64,000 nt of DNA from Megascapheus bottae (lineage: Eukaryota > Chordata > Mammalia > Rodentia > Geomyidae), in assembly GCA_024803745.1 (NCBI GenBank), contig JANJXV010000040.1, forward strand, positions 3,086,257-3,150,256. Direction: 5' to 3'. Position numbers and translations under genes: made by a program. Below are positions 12,453 to 24,822 of the stretch, one piece after another; position 1 is the first letter of the stretch; every line of letters starts with the position of its first letter. The notes under the pieces were generated by a model. That model saw nothing but the letters and a program-made list of their open reading frames with translations. It was not told the origin of the DNA and did no database searches.

Positions 12453-15400
12453 CATCTTTCTTTCTGATAGAAGGACAGTGAAGAGAGGAAGAAGCTTGTG
12501 GTAGCAAAGCAGAGCCCAGCCACCCCAAGGTGAAAGGAACAGCCATTCTCCACCTTGGTGGCATTTCCTCTCCCTGCATAGCCCCACCCTGGCAGCACCA
12601 GGATCCCCACTGACACTATGATCAAAGGGCATCAAAAGATAGCAGGAAGACCGCTTTCCTAAGACACCCCAAAATAACCCGATTTCTCACAGAGCAAAGG
12701 CAGAAGTAAAAACAACAGAGGAGGTTTATATGTCATTACCAACCAGGGACACTCCATTCTAGCTACAACAAAACAGGCAGTCTTTAGGCATAACAGCTAC
12801 TGAACAATAAGTCACATGACATCCGGCTGCAACTGGTGATTCTTCCCCTTAATTTTCCAGAAATACCTGTTACAGGTTTTCTTTATGTGTCCTCTATCTT
12901 ACCATCTTCTTTCCCCAAACCTCTTCATGCTCTAAAACTCCTCACACTGGTAAGAACTTTGGCTCTCTTAGTATTTCTACTCCAAATGTCATGACTGTGA
13001 AATGTCACCTGCTTATTGTTGTAGCCCCTTCCTTGCCGGACAGTCAATGCTGACTGGCCAATAACACATATGTTCAGGTTAGAGGTAATATAGTATTAGA
13101 ATAGGAAAGGGAAACAAAAATGGGAAATCACTAAGGGCCTGTATAATAACACATTCACTTAAGCTTAGCATCCAGTCAAACGCTAGGCAGATGAATGTTT
13201 TACAGTGAATGTTACTTGCATGAATAGTCATTGCCAGCAAAAAGAATTCTGGCCCTTGGCCAGATGGTAAGTGTGCCAACAGCAAGGGGGGGACAATCCC
13301 CTGGGCCCCCCTCCCCGTGCCCCACCACAGAATGTGCCCATCTCTTTGCCTCTTAGCATCCCATGCCACAGGCTCATGCTGCTTTACCCTCTCATGGCGG
13401 GGACTCTGCTTGCCACAGCTGTCAGCATCAAGATCCCTGTAAGTCTGTTGACAACAAAGTAGAAACTTCAGCTCTATCCACATGCTGCATGTGAACCTAC
13501 TAAGTGACAGTGGGGGCTTCAGTGCCAAAACTTCTGTTGTTTCAATGCCTCCCTCCCCTTCCTACTCCCCCTGCCCCCCAGTAACTGTTCCCAGCCCAGC
13601 AGCTACAATCCCATATAACCAATCTCACAGCCAGGGGACACAGCCGTCTGCCCGCACCTGGCCAGCTACACAGACGAACTATGGTTAGTAAAAAAAAAAA
13701 AAAAAAGGTGGAACAAACATGTCTTTCACACTGTGGCATATGAGCAGAGGCATTCAATGGAAGGTTTAGAAGGTAAGGCAGTTTGGCAGGGTAAAGCTTT
13801 CTACAACAAGGTATCAGAAAGGGAAGGTGGGGAGATAGAAACTGGTTGGAAAGAAGAACCATACAGCAGCTCAGAGAAAACTTCAGGGAAGGGAGTGGCC
13901 CAACACAGGAGCACAAGCCCAAGGCATTATTTATTTATGGGGAGAAACAGACAAAGACTGGAGGTACTCTTGAGTGATAGGTATGGGAACCTGTAAGATA
14001 GGTAAAAGACCGCTTGGCTGAGCTGAGAAAACCCTGAACACAGCCATCAGCGGACAGTGAAGACCACACTCATCACTAAGGGTGGTATGGATTTTCACCT
14101 TCTCTTCACATAGGGAAAAAGTGATCCAAGCTTCCTACAAGGTGGCATGAGGCTGAGCTTGGGCTCCAGAGTCAAAGGCTCAGATTCACTTCTGGTCCTA
14201 CTGCCCTGCTGCCATGTTACCTTACACCTTAGTCTACAAAATGGAGATAATAGTGACATCTGCCTTGCGTGGCTACTGTGATCATGTCAGAGAGAATACA
14301 TGAGAGAAACCCAGAGTCCCGCTCATACTGCGGCAAAGGCTCTCATGTGAGCTCTCACTGGACAGTACCTACACCTTCCATGGCGCAGTTTTTAGAACCA
14401 GGGATGGGAAGTGGGCCTTTAAGACCAGACACATTTCTAGTGGCTATCTTTTAAATAGGCCAACTGAACTGAAAAAAAGGTCTTTCTACCTGCCCTGCCT
14501 CAAAGTGAGTCATTTATTTTATGAGGATTCACCCAGAAGGTCAGTACAGACATTCTAGGACCATACTTTATTTAGATGTCAGCTCTGTGCCTCAGAAGCC
14601 ACATCTGCTCCAGAAGCAGGCAGTTCTCTGCCTGTGCAGAAGAGGGTGGAGAAGCAGGACTCTCTCCAAACATGCCCTTAGCCACACTAGGGCCGGGGGG
14701 CGGGCTGTGTCGAATGTGATTCTATAAAAATGTGGCTTACGTGGTTCCTGCGCCTCAAACCTGTGGTGATGGCAGCTCTCCCTTTAGCGTGTGGCTGCAC
14801 AGCTCTATGGCCATGAAGGGTAAAATGGCTCAGGCCTGATGTACAGGGACTGTCCTCAGGTCCTGTCAGGAAATGGTCATGTGTAGCCATAAAGGTGCTT
14901 CTGTTGCAAATGTTTTCTATGAATGGTCTTCCTTTTTGTTTTTAACAGTTGTCTTTGAAGCAGTGTCTACTCAGGCAGGCAGGCGGGAAGACAGACAGAC
15001 AGACAGACACAGAGCATGCAGAGGATCACCTGTTGGCCACTGTGTGCCCGAGAGGGAGGCGGAGTAGAGGGAGGAGAGAGTGTGATCACTTTTTTGGGGC
15101 AGGTCCGAGAACAATCCTTTTCCCGTCGCTTTTACACCAACAGATACAAACAGAAAGAATGCTGTTGAAATGGTGGCCATGTGGGCTGGCCCTGCAAGGG
15201 CCCTGTAGTGACTGTAAAGCACCTGGAGAGGCCCCGTCCTCGTTCCTCCACCCTCAGCACATCACTGGAGGCCAGAGCAGCTTATCGTGGTCTCCTGGCC
15301 TCCAGGCTGAACTGGTGCCCTTGGCTAGCCACAGGTTGCAGAGGTCACTAAGCAGCTGGTAAGCACTTGTGGGATAGTGCTCTGTAAATGCCATGGGGAG

Positions 15401-17479
15401 GCTTTATGAAGGAAGTTGGGGACCCCAAAATAGGCTCAGTTGTTAAGTCGAAAAAAAAGGCAGGCTGATCCACTCTAATGAGGGTGTCGGATGACTCAGA
15501 ATTAAGTGTGCTTCCTTAACTAAATATCATACATATGTCCCTGGCTTTTCCTGGTTCTGCTGGCTCCCAAATTCCGTTCCTAGTGAGTCTCTCATCAGAA
15601 AGCCTCTTGATATTTGACAAACACACATTTCCCTGAGCCTAGATGGCTGTGTAGGGCAGCATTCAGGTAAAAGTCGTGGAAGTCATGAAGCCAGGGAACA
15701 GACCTACGGTGGGTTCCCACTTCACATGACAACCAGCTTCCAAACTTAACGCAGTTAGTCTTCGTGATGCACTTCAGAGATCAAAAGGCAAAGGGTGGGG
15801 AAGGAAGCGTCACCGTGTTCACACAGAAAGAAACAGAAGAGAAGCCACTAGGAAGCAGGGCAGTTACTCATTCTTTCCTTCCACAGGATGACCTCAGTTA
15901 GAATGGGCCCTTGTGTCAACTCAGGCATTGCTGTGAGGCCTGCCACACCCTCCTGCCTCGGTAGGAGCCGCTTTGAGAGAATCACACCGTGAGTCACAGC
16001 AAGGTGTGGCTTGTCAGTCTCCTCTTCGGGAGGGCGGATGAGAGGCAAGCTGCTGGACTGGGAAGACAGTGACCCGGACAACCAAGCTCTCTGTCCACAG
16101 TCTCTGGTGTACTTGGTACTGCATCTACCTACAGATTTCAGGAGGTGAACTTAAAGGGCTGGGAGTTAGCACCAAGAAAAACTGAATGTAAGCATCATAC
16201 ATTCTATGGGGACAAAAGCTCGGTGGGCTCTTCCCAGTGCTACCTCTCTCCAGACACAGGAGCACACAGTTCCCAGCTCTAGACAACTGGAAACACATGA
16301 CTGACAGGAGTTTTTATCACTATGGTCTCACCTGATTACCCATCAATCTATCGCTCTTTCTCAATTCAATCTCTGGTGCCCACTTGACAGAATCCATGTT
16401 TGACTATACTGCTTCTGTACTGCTGCCCACATGGTGTTCCACCTCGTTGAATATACCCAGAAATGACTCAGACAACAAGCAAAACTGGCTGGAACAAACC
16501 GCATCTACACACAGAACCTCAGGCACTACCACGGGCCATCCACGGCCTCACACAACCAAATTCCTGGCGCTTCTTTAAGCCGCACGTGCATCTCTGTAAG
16601 AGCACAGACCTTGAATCAGCAGGCACCCTGCACTACCAGTGCCACCCCTCCAGCAAGCCCACCAAAGCCGCTACCCACAGGCAAAGCAAGCCATCTGCCC
16701 ACTCATCCAGAGATTATTCCAGACCTTGATGCTCATTCTCACTCTGTTTGCTGAGAGTGGGTTCTGACTTAACATTTGCCTGGGCTGGCTGTCCTGGAAC
16801 CACAACTGCACTGATCTCTACCTCTTGGCATCAAAGGAGCTAGCCAATTAGCCAGTGGGCTTGGCCAAAACATATTTATTTAATTTAAGGTACTGGGGTT
16901 TGAACTCAGGGTCTCATGCTTTTGAGATAAGCAATCTGCTACTTAGCCAAGCCCCAAACTTTGACCTAAATTCTTGATGAACTATTTCTACACTATGTCC
17001 CCAGGTACAGAGAAAAAGGAAGGCTGACTTCAAGACATTGCTTTAAGATCCTACCTCAGCCCACGGGCCCTGCTTCCCGTGTGGCATATTATACCTAAAA
17101 GGTTCCAGAGGACTGAATGCAGTTTAAATAAGGCCCAACTTATCTTTCCCTCCCAGCAACAGGGGACAGCCACTCAGCAGCACAAGAGGCGTTGTGAAGG
17201 CCAGCTGTGGCAGGCATTATTGGAACCCAGGGTCAGCTCACCTGACCTTTCAGCACCCTATCCAACCTAAATGACACAAACCACAGGAAAGTGAGCCTAG
17301 GCTCCACCTACTCCAGCAGACACGCGCTCATCAGCAACACTGAGGAACACATAATAAAGGACCAGAAGCGCTAGGACAGGGTTTCCATGACCAGGTCAAG
17401 TGCTTTTCCTGTCCTGTTAAACAGTGTTTCAAGAGATACTGGATCCAGGAGGTCAAAGTTTTAGGGAAACCCCGAAGGT

Positions 17480-17685
17480 TTTGTTTTTGTTGTTGCTATT
17501 GAGATAGAATCTTACAATGTAACCCAAGCTGGTCCAGCGCCTCTTGCCTCACCACCCAGAGTGCGGGGGTTACAGACATGTGCCACCATGCCCAAATATT
17601 CTCTTTTCTTTGCCGTTCTGGGGATGGAACGTAAAGCTTTAAGCATGCTAGGAACCCTGCAACTAAGCTACATTCCTAGCCCCGC
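17480..17685 (-). repeat. Old B4-like (ID + B1) SINE, reverse
   Basis: Read on the minus strand, an ID-like part precedes a B1 part, the reverse order of the other dimers. It is well diverged. Confidence 0.5.
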
Positions 17686-18184
17686 AAAGTAATAGATGTG
17701 TAACCAAAAAGCCAACTGGGGACAGATGTCACACTAGCAGAGCCTCGAAGGCTGAAGGACTTAGGCAACTTAGCACATCACTTCAGTCAGCCTCATCACC
17801 AAATAACAAACTGCCCTCTTAAATCCCAAGGAGTTAATTGAATCTTGGAATCAAATCAACATTGCTTGTTACAAGTCCTGGATACAAAGCTTCTCTGCCC
17901 TTACAAAAACTAAGATTCTCGAGTGCAGGCCTGGACACAGGCTGGGGCCGTGGGAGGAGGTGGGCGAGGAGGAGGCTGGAGCCACAACAGCCTCCTGTCT
18001 TGGTTCCTGGGCAGTTCTGTTACCTGTTTCCACTGGGGGGTAGGAGCAGGGCGACCCTGCGCAGGCAGGCAGCAGGTCGGCTGGCTGACCCCACGCTCTT
18101 GTGGCAGCTATGACACACAGGCCATGAATGTGTGGGATAGAGGACATGGAGACAAAACAAAACAAAATAAAATACATTAAGGTA

Positions 18185-18187
<3 letters not shown>

Positions 18188-18246
<59 letters not shown>
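18188..18246. repeat. (CA)n microsatellite
   Basis: About 29 pure CA units. Confidence 0.97.
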
Positions 18247-18312
18247 ACTGTGAATGTTGGAGCAGAAGGCATAACTGTCACACTATTAAAAAAAAAAAAG
18301 TCACATTATAAG

Positions 18313-18541
18313 CTGGGCACAGTGGCTCAAGCATGTCATCCTAGCTTCTCATGAGGCTGAGATCTGAGAATCAAGGTTCAAAGCCAGCCCAGGCACAAAA
18401 GGACCTGAGACTCTTATCTCCAATTAACCACCAAAAAACCTGAAGTGCCACTGTGTCTCAAGGGGCAGTGGGCTAACCTTGAGCTGAAGAGCTTACGGAT
18501 AATGTCCAGGCCCAGAGTACAAGCCCCACAGCCGATTAAAA
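18313..18541 (+). repeat. B1/ID dimeric SINE at the 5' end of an L1
   Basis: Full-length-looking copy starting ctgggcacagtggctcaagc directly after a candidate target-site duplication and running into truncated L1 without its own right-hand duplication. Confidence 0.75.
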
Positions 18542-21007
18542 ATTAAAATAATTTAAAATAATTAAAACCAAATATGACAAACCTACAGCCAGTATTATAC
18601 TAAATGGTGAAAGAATGGAACCATTTACCTTAAAATCAGGAACTAGACAGGAATGCCCACTCTCTCCACTTCTCTTCAATATAGTGCTGGAACCCTTAGC
18701 CAGAGCAATAAGGCAAGAGTAGGACATCAAAGGGATTCACATAGGGAAAGAAGAAATTAAACTATCCCTATTTGCAGATGACATGATCCTCTACTTGAGT
18801 GACCCAACAAGCTCTACTCCCAAACTCCTGGAATTAATAAAACACTTTAGCAAAGTGGCAGATACAAAATTAACCTTCAAAAGTCAGTAGCCTTCTTGAA
18901 CACCAATAATACACAAACAGAAAGCCAATCAAGAAAATGATCCCGGCCGGGAGTTTGGCCTAGTGGTTAAAGTGCTTGTCTAGCATGCACAAAGGCCCGG
19001 GTTCGATTCCTTGGATTCCTTGGTACCACATACACAGAAAAAAGCCGGAAGTGGTGCTGAGGCTCAAGTGGTAGAGCTCTAACCTTGAGAAAATCCAAGA
19101 ACAGTGCTCAGGCCCTGAGCTCAAGCCCAGGACTGGCAAAAAAAGAAAAAAAAGAAAATGATCCCATTTGCAATAGCTCCCAAAAGAATAAAATATTTAG
19201 GAATTAACTTATCCAAAGATGTAAAGGAATTATTTAATGAAAACTATAAAAGCCTAACAAAAGAAATTAAAGAGGACACCAGGAAATGTAAAGACATCCC
19301 ATGCTCATGGATAGTGAGAACCAACATAGTGAAAATGGCCATACGGCCAAAATTGATAAACAAATTCAATGCAATGCCCATCAAAATCCCAAAGACATTC
19401 TTTACTGAAATAGAAGATTCAATCCAAAGGTTCATATGGAACAAGAAAAGACCTAGAATAGCCAAAACAATTCTAGGCAAAAAGAGCAATGCTGGAGGTA
19501 TTACAATACCAGACTTCAAACTCTACTATAGAGCCATAATAACAAAAACCGCTTGGTATTGGCACAAAAATAGACCAGATCATCAGTGGAACAGAATAGA
19601 AGACCCAGAAATAGAACCACATACCTATAGTCAACTTGTATTTGACAAAGGAGCCAAAGATATACAGTGGAACAAACACAGCCTATTCAATTATTGGTGC
19701 TGGCAAAACTGGGCAGCCACATGCAGAAAACTAAAAATTGACCCTAGCCTTTCGCCATGCACAAGCATTAACTCAAAATGGATCAAAGACCTCGATGTTA
19801 GACCAGAAACCTTGAAACTGCTACATGATAAGAGTGGGAGAGACACTGGAACTCATAGGCACAGGCAAAAGATTCCTGAACAGAATCCCAGGGTCAAAAC
19901 AGATTGGAGAAAGACTCGATAAATGGAACTACCTAAAAATAAAAACTTTCTGCACAGATAAAAGCATAGTCACAAAAGTAGACAGACAGCCAATCAACTG
20001 GGAAAAGATATTTACCAATAATACATCAGACAAATGCTTAATATCCAGTATCTGCAGGGAACTCAAGAAACTAATCCCCCTCAACCCAACAAACCATTCA
20101 CCAAATGGAACTAAAGAGAGACTTATCAAAAGAAGATATTCGAATGGCAGAAAAGCATATGAGAAAATGTTCATCATCCATGGTCATAAAGGAAATGCAA
20201 ATTAAAACAACCCTAAGATACCACCTTACCCCAATAAGAATGGCCAAGATTTTGAACTCAGACAATGACAGTTGCTGGCGGGGTTGTGGAGAAAAAGGAA
20301 CCCTACTGCACTGCTGGTGGGATTGTAAACTAGTTCAGCCACTCTGGAAAGCAGTGTGCAGGTTTCTTAAAGAACTGAAAATTGACCTTCCCTACGATCC
20401 CGCCATACCACTTCTGGGCATTTATCCTGAACACCATAACCCAAGATATGATAAGGACACCTGCTCAGCTATGTTCATCTCTGCACTATTCACAATAGCC
20501 AGGCGATGGAAACAACCCAGATGCCCTACTGCAGATGAATGGATACAGAAAATGTGGTATATATACACAATGGAATTCTACATAGCCAACAGACAAGATA
20601 AAATAATGGCATTTGCAGGGAAGCGGATGAATCTAGAGCGAATCATGCTGAGTGAGACAAGTCAAGACCTAAGGAACAAAAGGCGCATGGTATCCTTAAT
20701 ATGTGGCTATTAGATCCAAACAGTACAAGAGCGAGGACTCAATATTTTCATACCCAATGCTATGGAATAGGACTGGAAATATAAACACAACTACATAGAC
20801 ATAAAAACTTGTGACTCCATAGACATAATGTTTTATTACATAGATTAATATGTATCTATGACATACAAACCCTCAGCCTAATTTTGATTGTGTTCTAAAA
20901 TCTAAGTGCCAGTGATTGCATATAGAGATTCCCTTCTTGAATACTTGTTTGTTAAACATGTCATTTGAAATATGATGTAAAAAATCAATGTTAATAAATT
21001 CTTTAAT
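18542..21007 (+). mobile_element. 5'-truncated LINE-1 (ORF2 3' part and 3' UTR)
   Basis: Plus-strand frames encode L1 ORF2: reverse-transcriptase core near 18570-18930, then [15 protein letters not shown]..., the IDL...[14 protein letters not shown] stretch and the C-terminal Cys-rich part near 20300. Frames are broken between 19158-19922, 19825-20205 and 20105-20713, so it cannot encode active protein. A SINE splits it at 18945-19151. The 3' UTR ends in an A-run at 21008. Confidence 0.93.
18945..19151 (+). mobile_element. Young ID-like SINE nested in the L1
   Basis: Flanked by perfect 14-nt repeats aagaaaatgatccc at 18931-18944 and 19152-19165. It contains a small internal duplication (attccttggattccttgg) in the B-box region. 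Confidence 0.93.
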
Positions 21008-21640
21008 AAAAAAAGTCACACTATAAGGGAAGAAAATAGGGGGTGGGGGAGAAGGAAAGTGGGAGAAAAATGTGGGAAGGGTTATCAATGTTCAGGAAGT
21101 AATCTACCCACTACCTGATGAATGTAACTGTAACCCCTCTATCCATCACCCCAACACTAAAATACAATTTTTAAAAAGGGAAGAAACTAGCTTCCCCCAG
21201 ACCAAATAAGTATAAAAAAGGAAACAGAAGTTGTGATGATCTAACTCAATGCTGTGTAAGGTCTCAACTACTAATTCTGATTTGGAAAAACCAATTTTCC
21301 CTTCCAACATTCTCTGGAAGTAACCTTCCTCTAACAGAGGAAGTCTCCAGGATACCACTAATGCTTCCCAGGGACCCGTCATCTTTCCTGTGATCTACAG
21401 CCTTCAAACACGAATGACCAAAGGAGAGACGCTAACTGAAGTCTGACTCCAAGCAAAGTGAGTGCCACCTGTCTGGTCTATGAGAATGATGGCCGATCAG
21501 TATGCAGAAGATAAAGAGAATGGGCCTCCCACCCTCTGAAACTTTGTAAGGCAAACCATTAATGTGAATTTGAAATCCCAGCTCCTCTTCTATAAGTCTC
21601 AGTGATGTTTACATAAGCAAAGGAGAAACAAAAACAATGT

Positions 21641-21839
21641 ATTTTTTTCCCTGCCAGTCCTGGGGCTTGAGCTCAGGCCCTGAGCACTGTCCTTGTGCTT
21701 TCCTCAAGGCTACAGCTCTACAGCTTGAGCCACAGCACCACTTTGGGCTTTTTCTATGTATGTGGTACTGAGGAATCGAACCCTGATCATTGTGCACGCT
21801 AGGCAAGCACTCTACCACTAGGCCAAACTCCCAGCTCCT
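21641..21839 (-). repeat. ID-like dimeric SINE, reverse
   Basis: Starts at the complement of the tail (ctgccagtcctggggcttga) and ends at the complement of the head. Confidence 0.85.
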
Positions 21840-22258
21840 GATAAACAAGATTTTTGATGGACTGCTCCATCAAATGCTGTCTAAATCCTCACACCTGACT
21901 TCAGGAATGCAATTTAGTGTTAAAAAATGTTCTCATTTTAGCAATATCGTAGGATAATCATATGCAGCATGCCAAAATAACTTCATCATAAGATGGGTTG
22001 CCTCCCTATTTTGTAATGAAAGACGAGAAACAACTAAAGCATCCAACAGTAGAGAGAGATGGAGAGGAACATAGTACCCACACATTGTGGAAGACGACTG
22101 TAAGTAGTCTGGAACAAAATGGGATACACCTGAGATTAAATGAAAACCACACAATACCAAAGCTTATGTTAAGAATTAAAACATAAATCTACTTAAAGAA
22201 AAAAAAGACCTGAAAGAAATGTAGCAAAATAGTAACAGAATTATAGCTGTCTTAATGA

Positions 22259-22260
<2 letters not shown>

Positions 22261-22291
<31 letters not shown>
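22261..22291. repeat. (TA)n microsatellite
   Basis: About 15 pure TA units. Confidence 0.95.
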
Positions 22292-22293
<2 letters not shown>

Positions 22294-22344
22294 CAGATTT
22301 TCCTTAATACATTTGTATTTATTTATTTATGTGATTACTTTTCT

Positions 22345-22830
22345 GTTGTTTTGGGGGCTTGAACTGAGTACCTGGGTACTATTGCTCAGTTCTTTTTCTC
22401 CCACTCAAGGCTGGCACCACTTGAGCCACAGATCCACTTCCAGTTTTTTGGTGGTCAACTGGGGATAAGAGTCTCATGGGAAGTGGTGCTGTGGTTCAAC
22501 ATGGTAAAGCAGTGTTCCTAAACTGAAGAGCTCAGGGACAGTGCCCAGACCGAGTTCAAGCCCTTCCATGGATGGGAGGAAAGAGGGGAGCGTTTCAGGA
22601 ACTTTCCTGCCTAGACTGGCTTCAAACTGCAAATCCTCAGATCTCAGCCTCCTGAGTAGTTAGGATTCTAGGTATGAACCATTGGCACCCAGTTTGTTTG
22701 TTTTTTTTTTGTTTTTTTGTTTTGTTTTGTTTTATTTTATTTTGAGATACTAGGCGAGGCTTGAACTTGAGATCTTCCTATCTTACCTCCCAAGTGTTAG
22801 AATTACAAGTGTTTACCACCATCTGGCTTA
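22345..22830 (-). repeat. Cluster of reverse B1/ID SINEs with an inverted fragment inside
   Basis: A reverse copy at 22345-22470 resumes near 22600. Between them lies a plus-oriented ID-half fragment (gaagtggtgctgtggttcaa). A second B1-like reverse fragment follows a T-rich run at 22700-22830. Confidence 0.65.
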
Positions 22831-22861
22831 CTTTATAATTTATACATCTATCGCAATTTAA

Positions 22862-22863
<2 letters not shown>

Positions 22864-22915
<52 letters not shown>

Positions 22916-22919
22916 GCGT
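22864..22919. repeat. (CA)n(CG)n alternating purine-pyrimidine tract
   Basis: About 19 CA units pass directly into about 9 CG units. Confidence 0.97.
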
Positions 22920-23130
22920 ATACTTCTTAGATGTCTCTCTTGACATTTTGTCTCAGATGCCTCAGACTTGATCTGAGATTAAAACAGCTCTGATGTGTAA
23001 TATGGGTGTAGAAAATGCTTTCTGCTGTAGTCAGACAAGAGGGAAACAGAATCAGTTGTGAATCCCTAAGTCCAGGGTTAGCCTGTGGCGTGGGCCACCT
23101 CGTCACACTGAGGCCTTCTCTCTGGCTCAC

Positions 23131-23307
23131 CTGTCTCTTGATGCTACTGGACTGTGCTGACGGTGCGTTCTCCTCAAACTTGGCCAGCAGTTGGGTTGCC
23201 ATGTACTTCACCTTGTTCTGGTTGCCAACAGCAATGCCCACTCTCCTGTCTGTCAGAGTGCTCACCAGTGTTGGTCTTTCTCCTCCACAGCTCCGGGGAG
23301 CTTCCTC
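23131..23307 (-). CDS. MICAL3: MICAL3 coding exon 15 (linker before LIM)
   Basis: Encodes residues 690-748, EEAPRSCGGERPTLVSTL through KYMATQLLAKFEENAPS and ending SSSIKRQ. Acceptor ttggcag|GAG, donor CAG|GTGAGC, phase 0 at both ends and 59 codons, so also skippable in frame. Confidence 0.94.
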
Positions 23308-23743
23308 CTGCCAAATGGCAAGCACCCAAGAGCCAGATTCTGTTACAGGGGCTTTCAGATGCTCTTCCCTCAAAGAAATACAATCAGGTCTTGAGAGGGC
23401 ACTTTTGGTTGAACTTAATGCTACTCTTCCAAGGTTCCAATCTCTGGATAGTAGGCAATACTCTGGGACACAGGGCATTTACTATAGAGGCTGGCACCCT
23501 TCAAGACCCAGGGAACCCAATGAGCTTTGCCAAATATCTGATTCTCAAGAGCCAAGAAGGCCCTGCCTGAAGCTCTCCTGAAAACTGAACAAGAGCAAAA
23601 TCCCGCCAATAAAAACCACCTGCGCACACAGATTTCATAAAGGAATACAAAGATCAAGCAACAACAACTTGGGGACTAAGAATTTAAACTAAATAAGGCA
23701 ATTCAGTGTAATTATTATGTAGCAAATCCCAGATGAATCTCAC
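23308..23743 (-). other. MICAL3 intron 14
   Basis: 436 nt of unique-looking sequence with no recognised repeat. Confidence 0.9.
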
Positions 23744-23806
23744 CTCCTCTGACTGACTTGTCTTTCTCCTCTTCCCAGTCCCTTCTAAGTCTTTTTCCTT
23801 TTTATC
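23744..23806 (-). CDS. MICAL3: MICAL3 coding exon 14 (63-nt exon, basic linker)
   Basis: A 21-codon exon, residues 669-689, running DKKEKDLEGTGKRRKTSQ then SEE. Its KRRK cluster, with the end of exon 13, forms a bipartite basic stretch. Acceptor gatacag|GAT, donor GAG|GTGAGA. Because it is a multiple of 3 and phase 0 at both ends, skipping would leave the frame intact. Confidence 0.93.
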
Positions 23807-23901
23807 CTGTATCAAGAGAGGAGAGAGACTGCATTATTCTGATCCCCATACTTGTCATTCGCTCTGCAGCCACAAGTAACAGGTCTCCAGCACACATGTA
23901 C
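23807..23901 (-). other. MICAL3 intron 13 (95 nt mini-intron)
   Basis: GTACAT at the 5' end and a pyrimidine tract then GATACAG at the 3' end. Retention keeps an open frame for a short distance, then meets a stop before exon 14. Confidence 0.9.
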
Positions 23902-24014
23902 CTTGGGAGAGCGCTTCCGAGAGATGGTCTGCCCCAGTTTGCTCAGGAAGGAGATAGGGGATTTGGTGCTAGCTATTAGGACTGCTTTCTCCTCAGCATT
24001 CAGATCCAAGTTAT
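23902..24014 (-). CDS. MICAL3: MICAL3 coding exon 13 (linker)
   Basis: Encodes residues 631-668, DNLDLNAEEKAVLIASTK through SRKRSPK. The end is basic (SRKRSPK) and begins the nuclear-localisation-like linker. Acceptor ttcacag|AT, donor AAG|GTACAT. Only 95 nt separate it from exon 14. Confidence 0.95.
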
Positions 24015-24329
24015 CTGTGAACAGAAAACAGCAATGTTCTAAGACTCTAACAGAGCCACTTTCCTTTTGCAAGCTAGATGCTAAGTCTTCTCTTTTCCAT
24101 CTACATATACAACCAATACACTTTAGTTACCAAACCCTGTACTTCTGCTTTTCAAAGGCTGGAATCTACCTGAGGCAGTTATAGAAGGGCGCTAAAGCCG
24201 AACCTTGGTGAGGCAAGTTTCAGAATAGACAGAGAAGGTAAAGAAAAAGCAGAAAGGTGAGTGACTCACCAAAGTGGGCACTTAGGATGTTGGGGACACT
24301 TTTGTAAGTTGTGGAGTTTTGCTATAAAA

Positions 24330-24530
24330 GCTACCAGTGTAGCTACTCAGGAGGCTGAAGTCTGAGAATCAAGGTTTGGAACCAGCCCAAGCAGACAGAT
24401 CCCCAAAGCACTCATCTCCATATAACCAGCAAAAAGTTGTAACTGAAGTTATGGTTCAAATGGAAGAGGGCCAGCTATTAGCAAAAAAACTGAGCAAGAG
24501 CACAAGACTCTAACTGCAAATACTCACATT
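24330..24530 (+). repeat. B1/ID dimeric SINE, diverged
   Basis: Core tagctactcaggaggctgaag and the ID half with an A-rich end. Confidence 0.65.
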
Positions 24531-24822
24531 AGCAAACTTTTTTTTAAAAAAGGAAGAAAGAAAGAGAGATGAGCAAGCAGATTTAGGGTCACACACTGTC
24601 TCCAACTGAGGCAGAAACAAGTCACCACAGAGACCACTTTCCCAGGATTTGGTCTGAAATGGATTCTGGGAAAAGGAGGTAGAATCAAGGCAAACAGGCG
24701 TGGCTGGTGTCCATGTCTCTAATTGCAGTTACACTAGATAAAAAGTTAAAGAGGATCACAGTCCATGGTCAACCTGGAGGGAAAAAAAGCATAAGACCTT
24801 ACCAAGAAATAACGAAAGCAGC

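Larger units (their letters stand above)
7682..23130 (-). other. MICAL3 intron 15 (15.4 kb)
   Basis: The largest intron seen here. It contains a young SINE at 8845, degraded SINEs near 12000-12450, 16790-16960 and 17480, a CA repeat at 18188, the SINE-L1 composite at 18313-21007, SINEs at 21641 and 22345-22830, and TA and CA/CG repeats. I see no exon or recognisable element in 9040-11900 or 12460-16780. Confidence 0.85.

Noticed and set aside
14988..15010. Short GACA direct repeats that could look like a repeat array
   Set aside because: Only about five tetranucleotide units and no spacers; a minor microsatellite, not a CRISPR-like array.
17869..18243. Cys-Val repeat open frames
   Set aside because: They are translations of the CA microsatellite.
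19158..20713. Long plus-strand open frames of 254, 126 and 202 codons
   Set aside because: They are overlapping, frame-broken pieces of LINE-1 ORF2, not a host gene.
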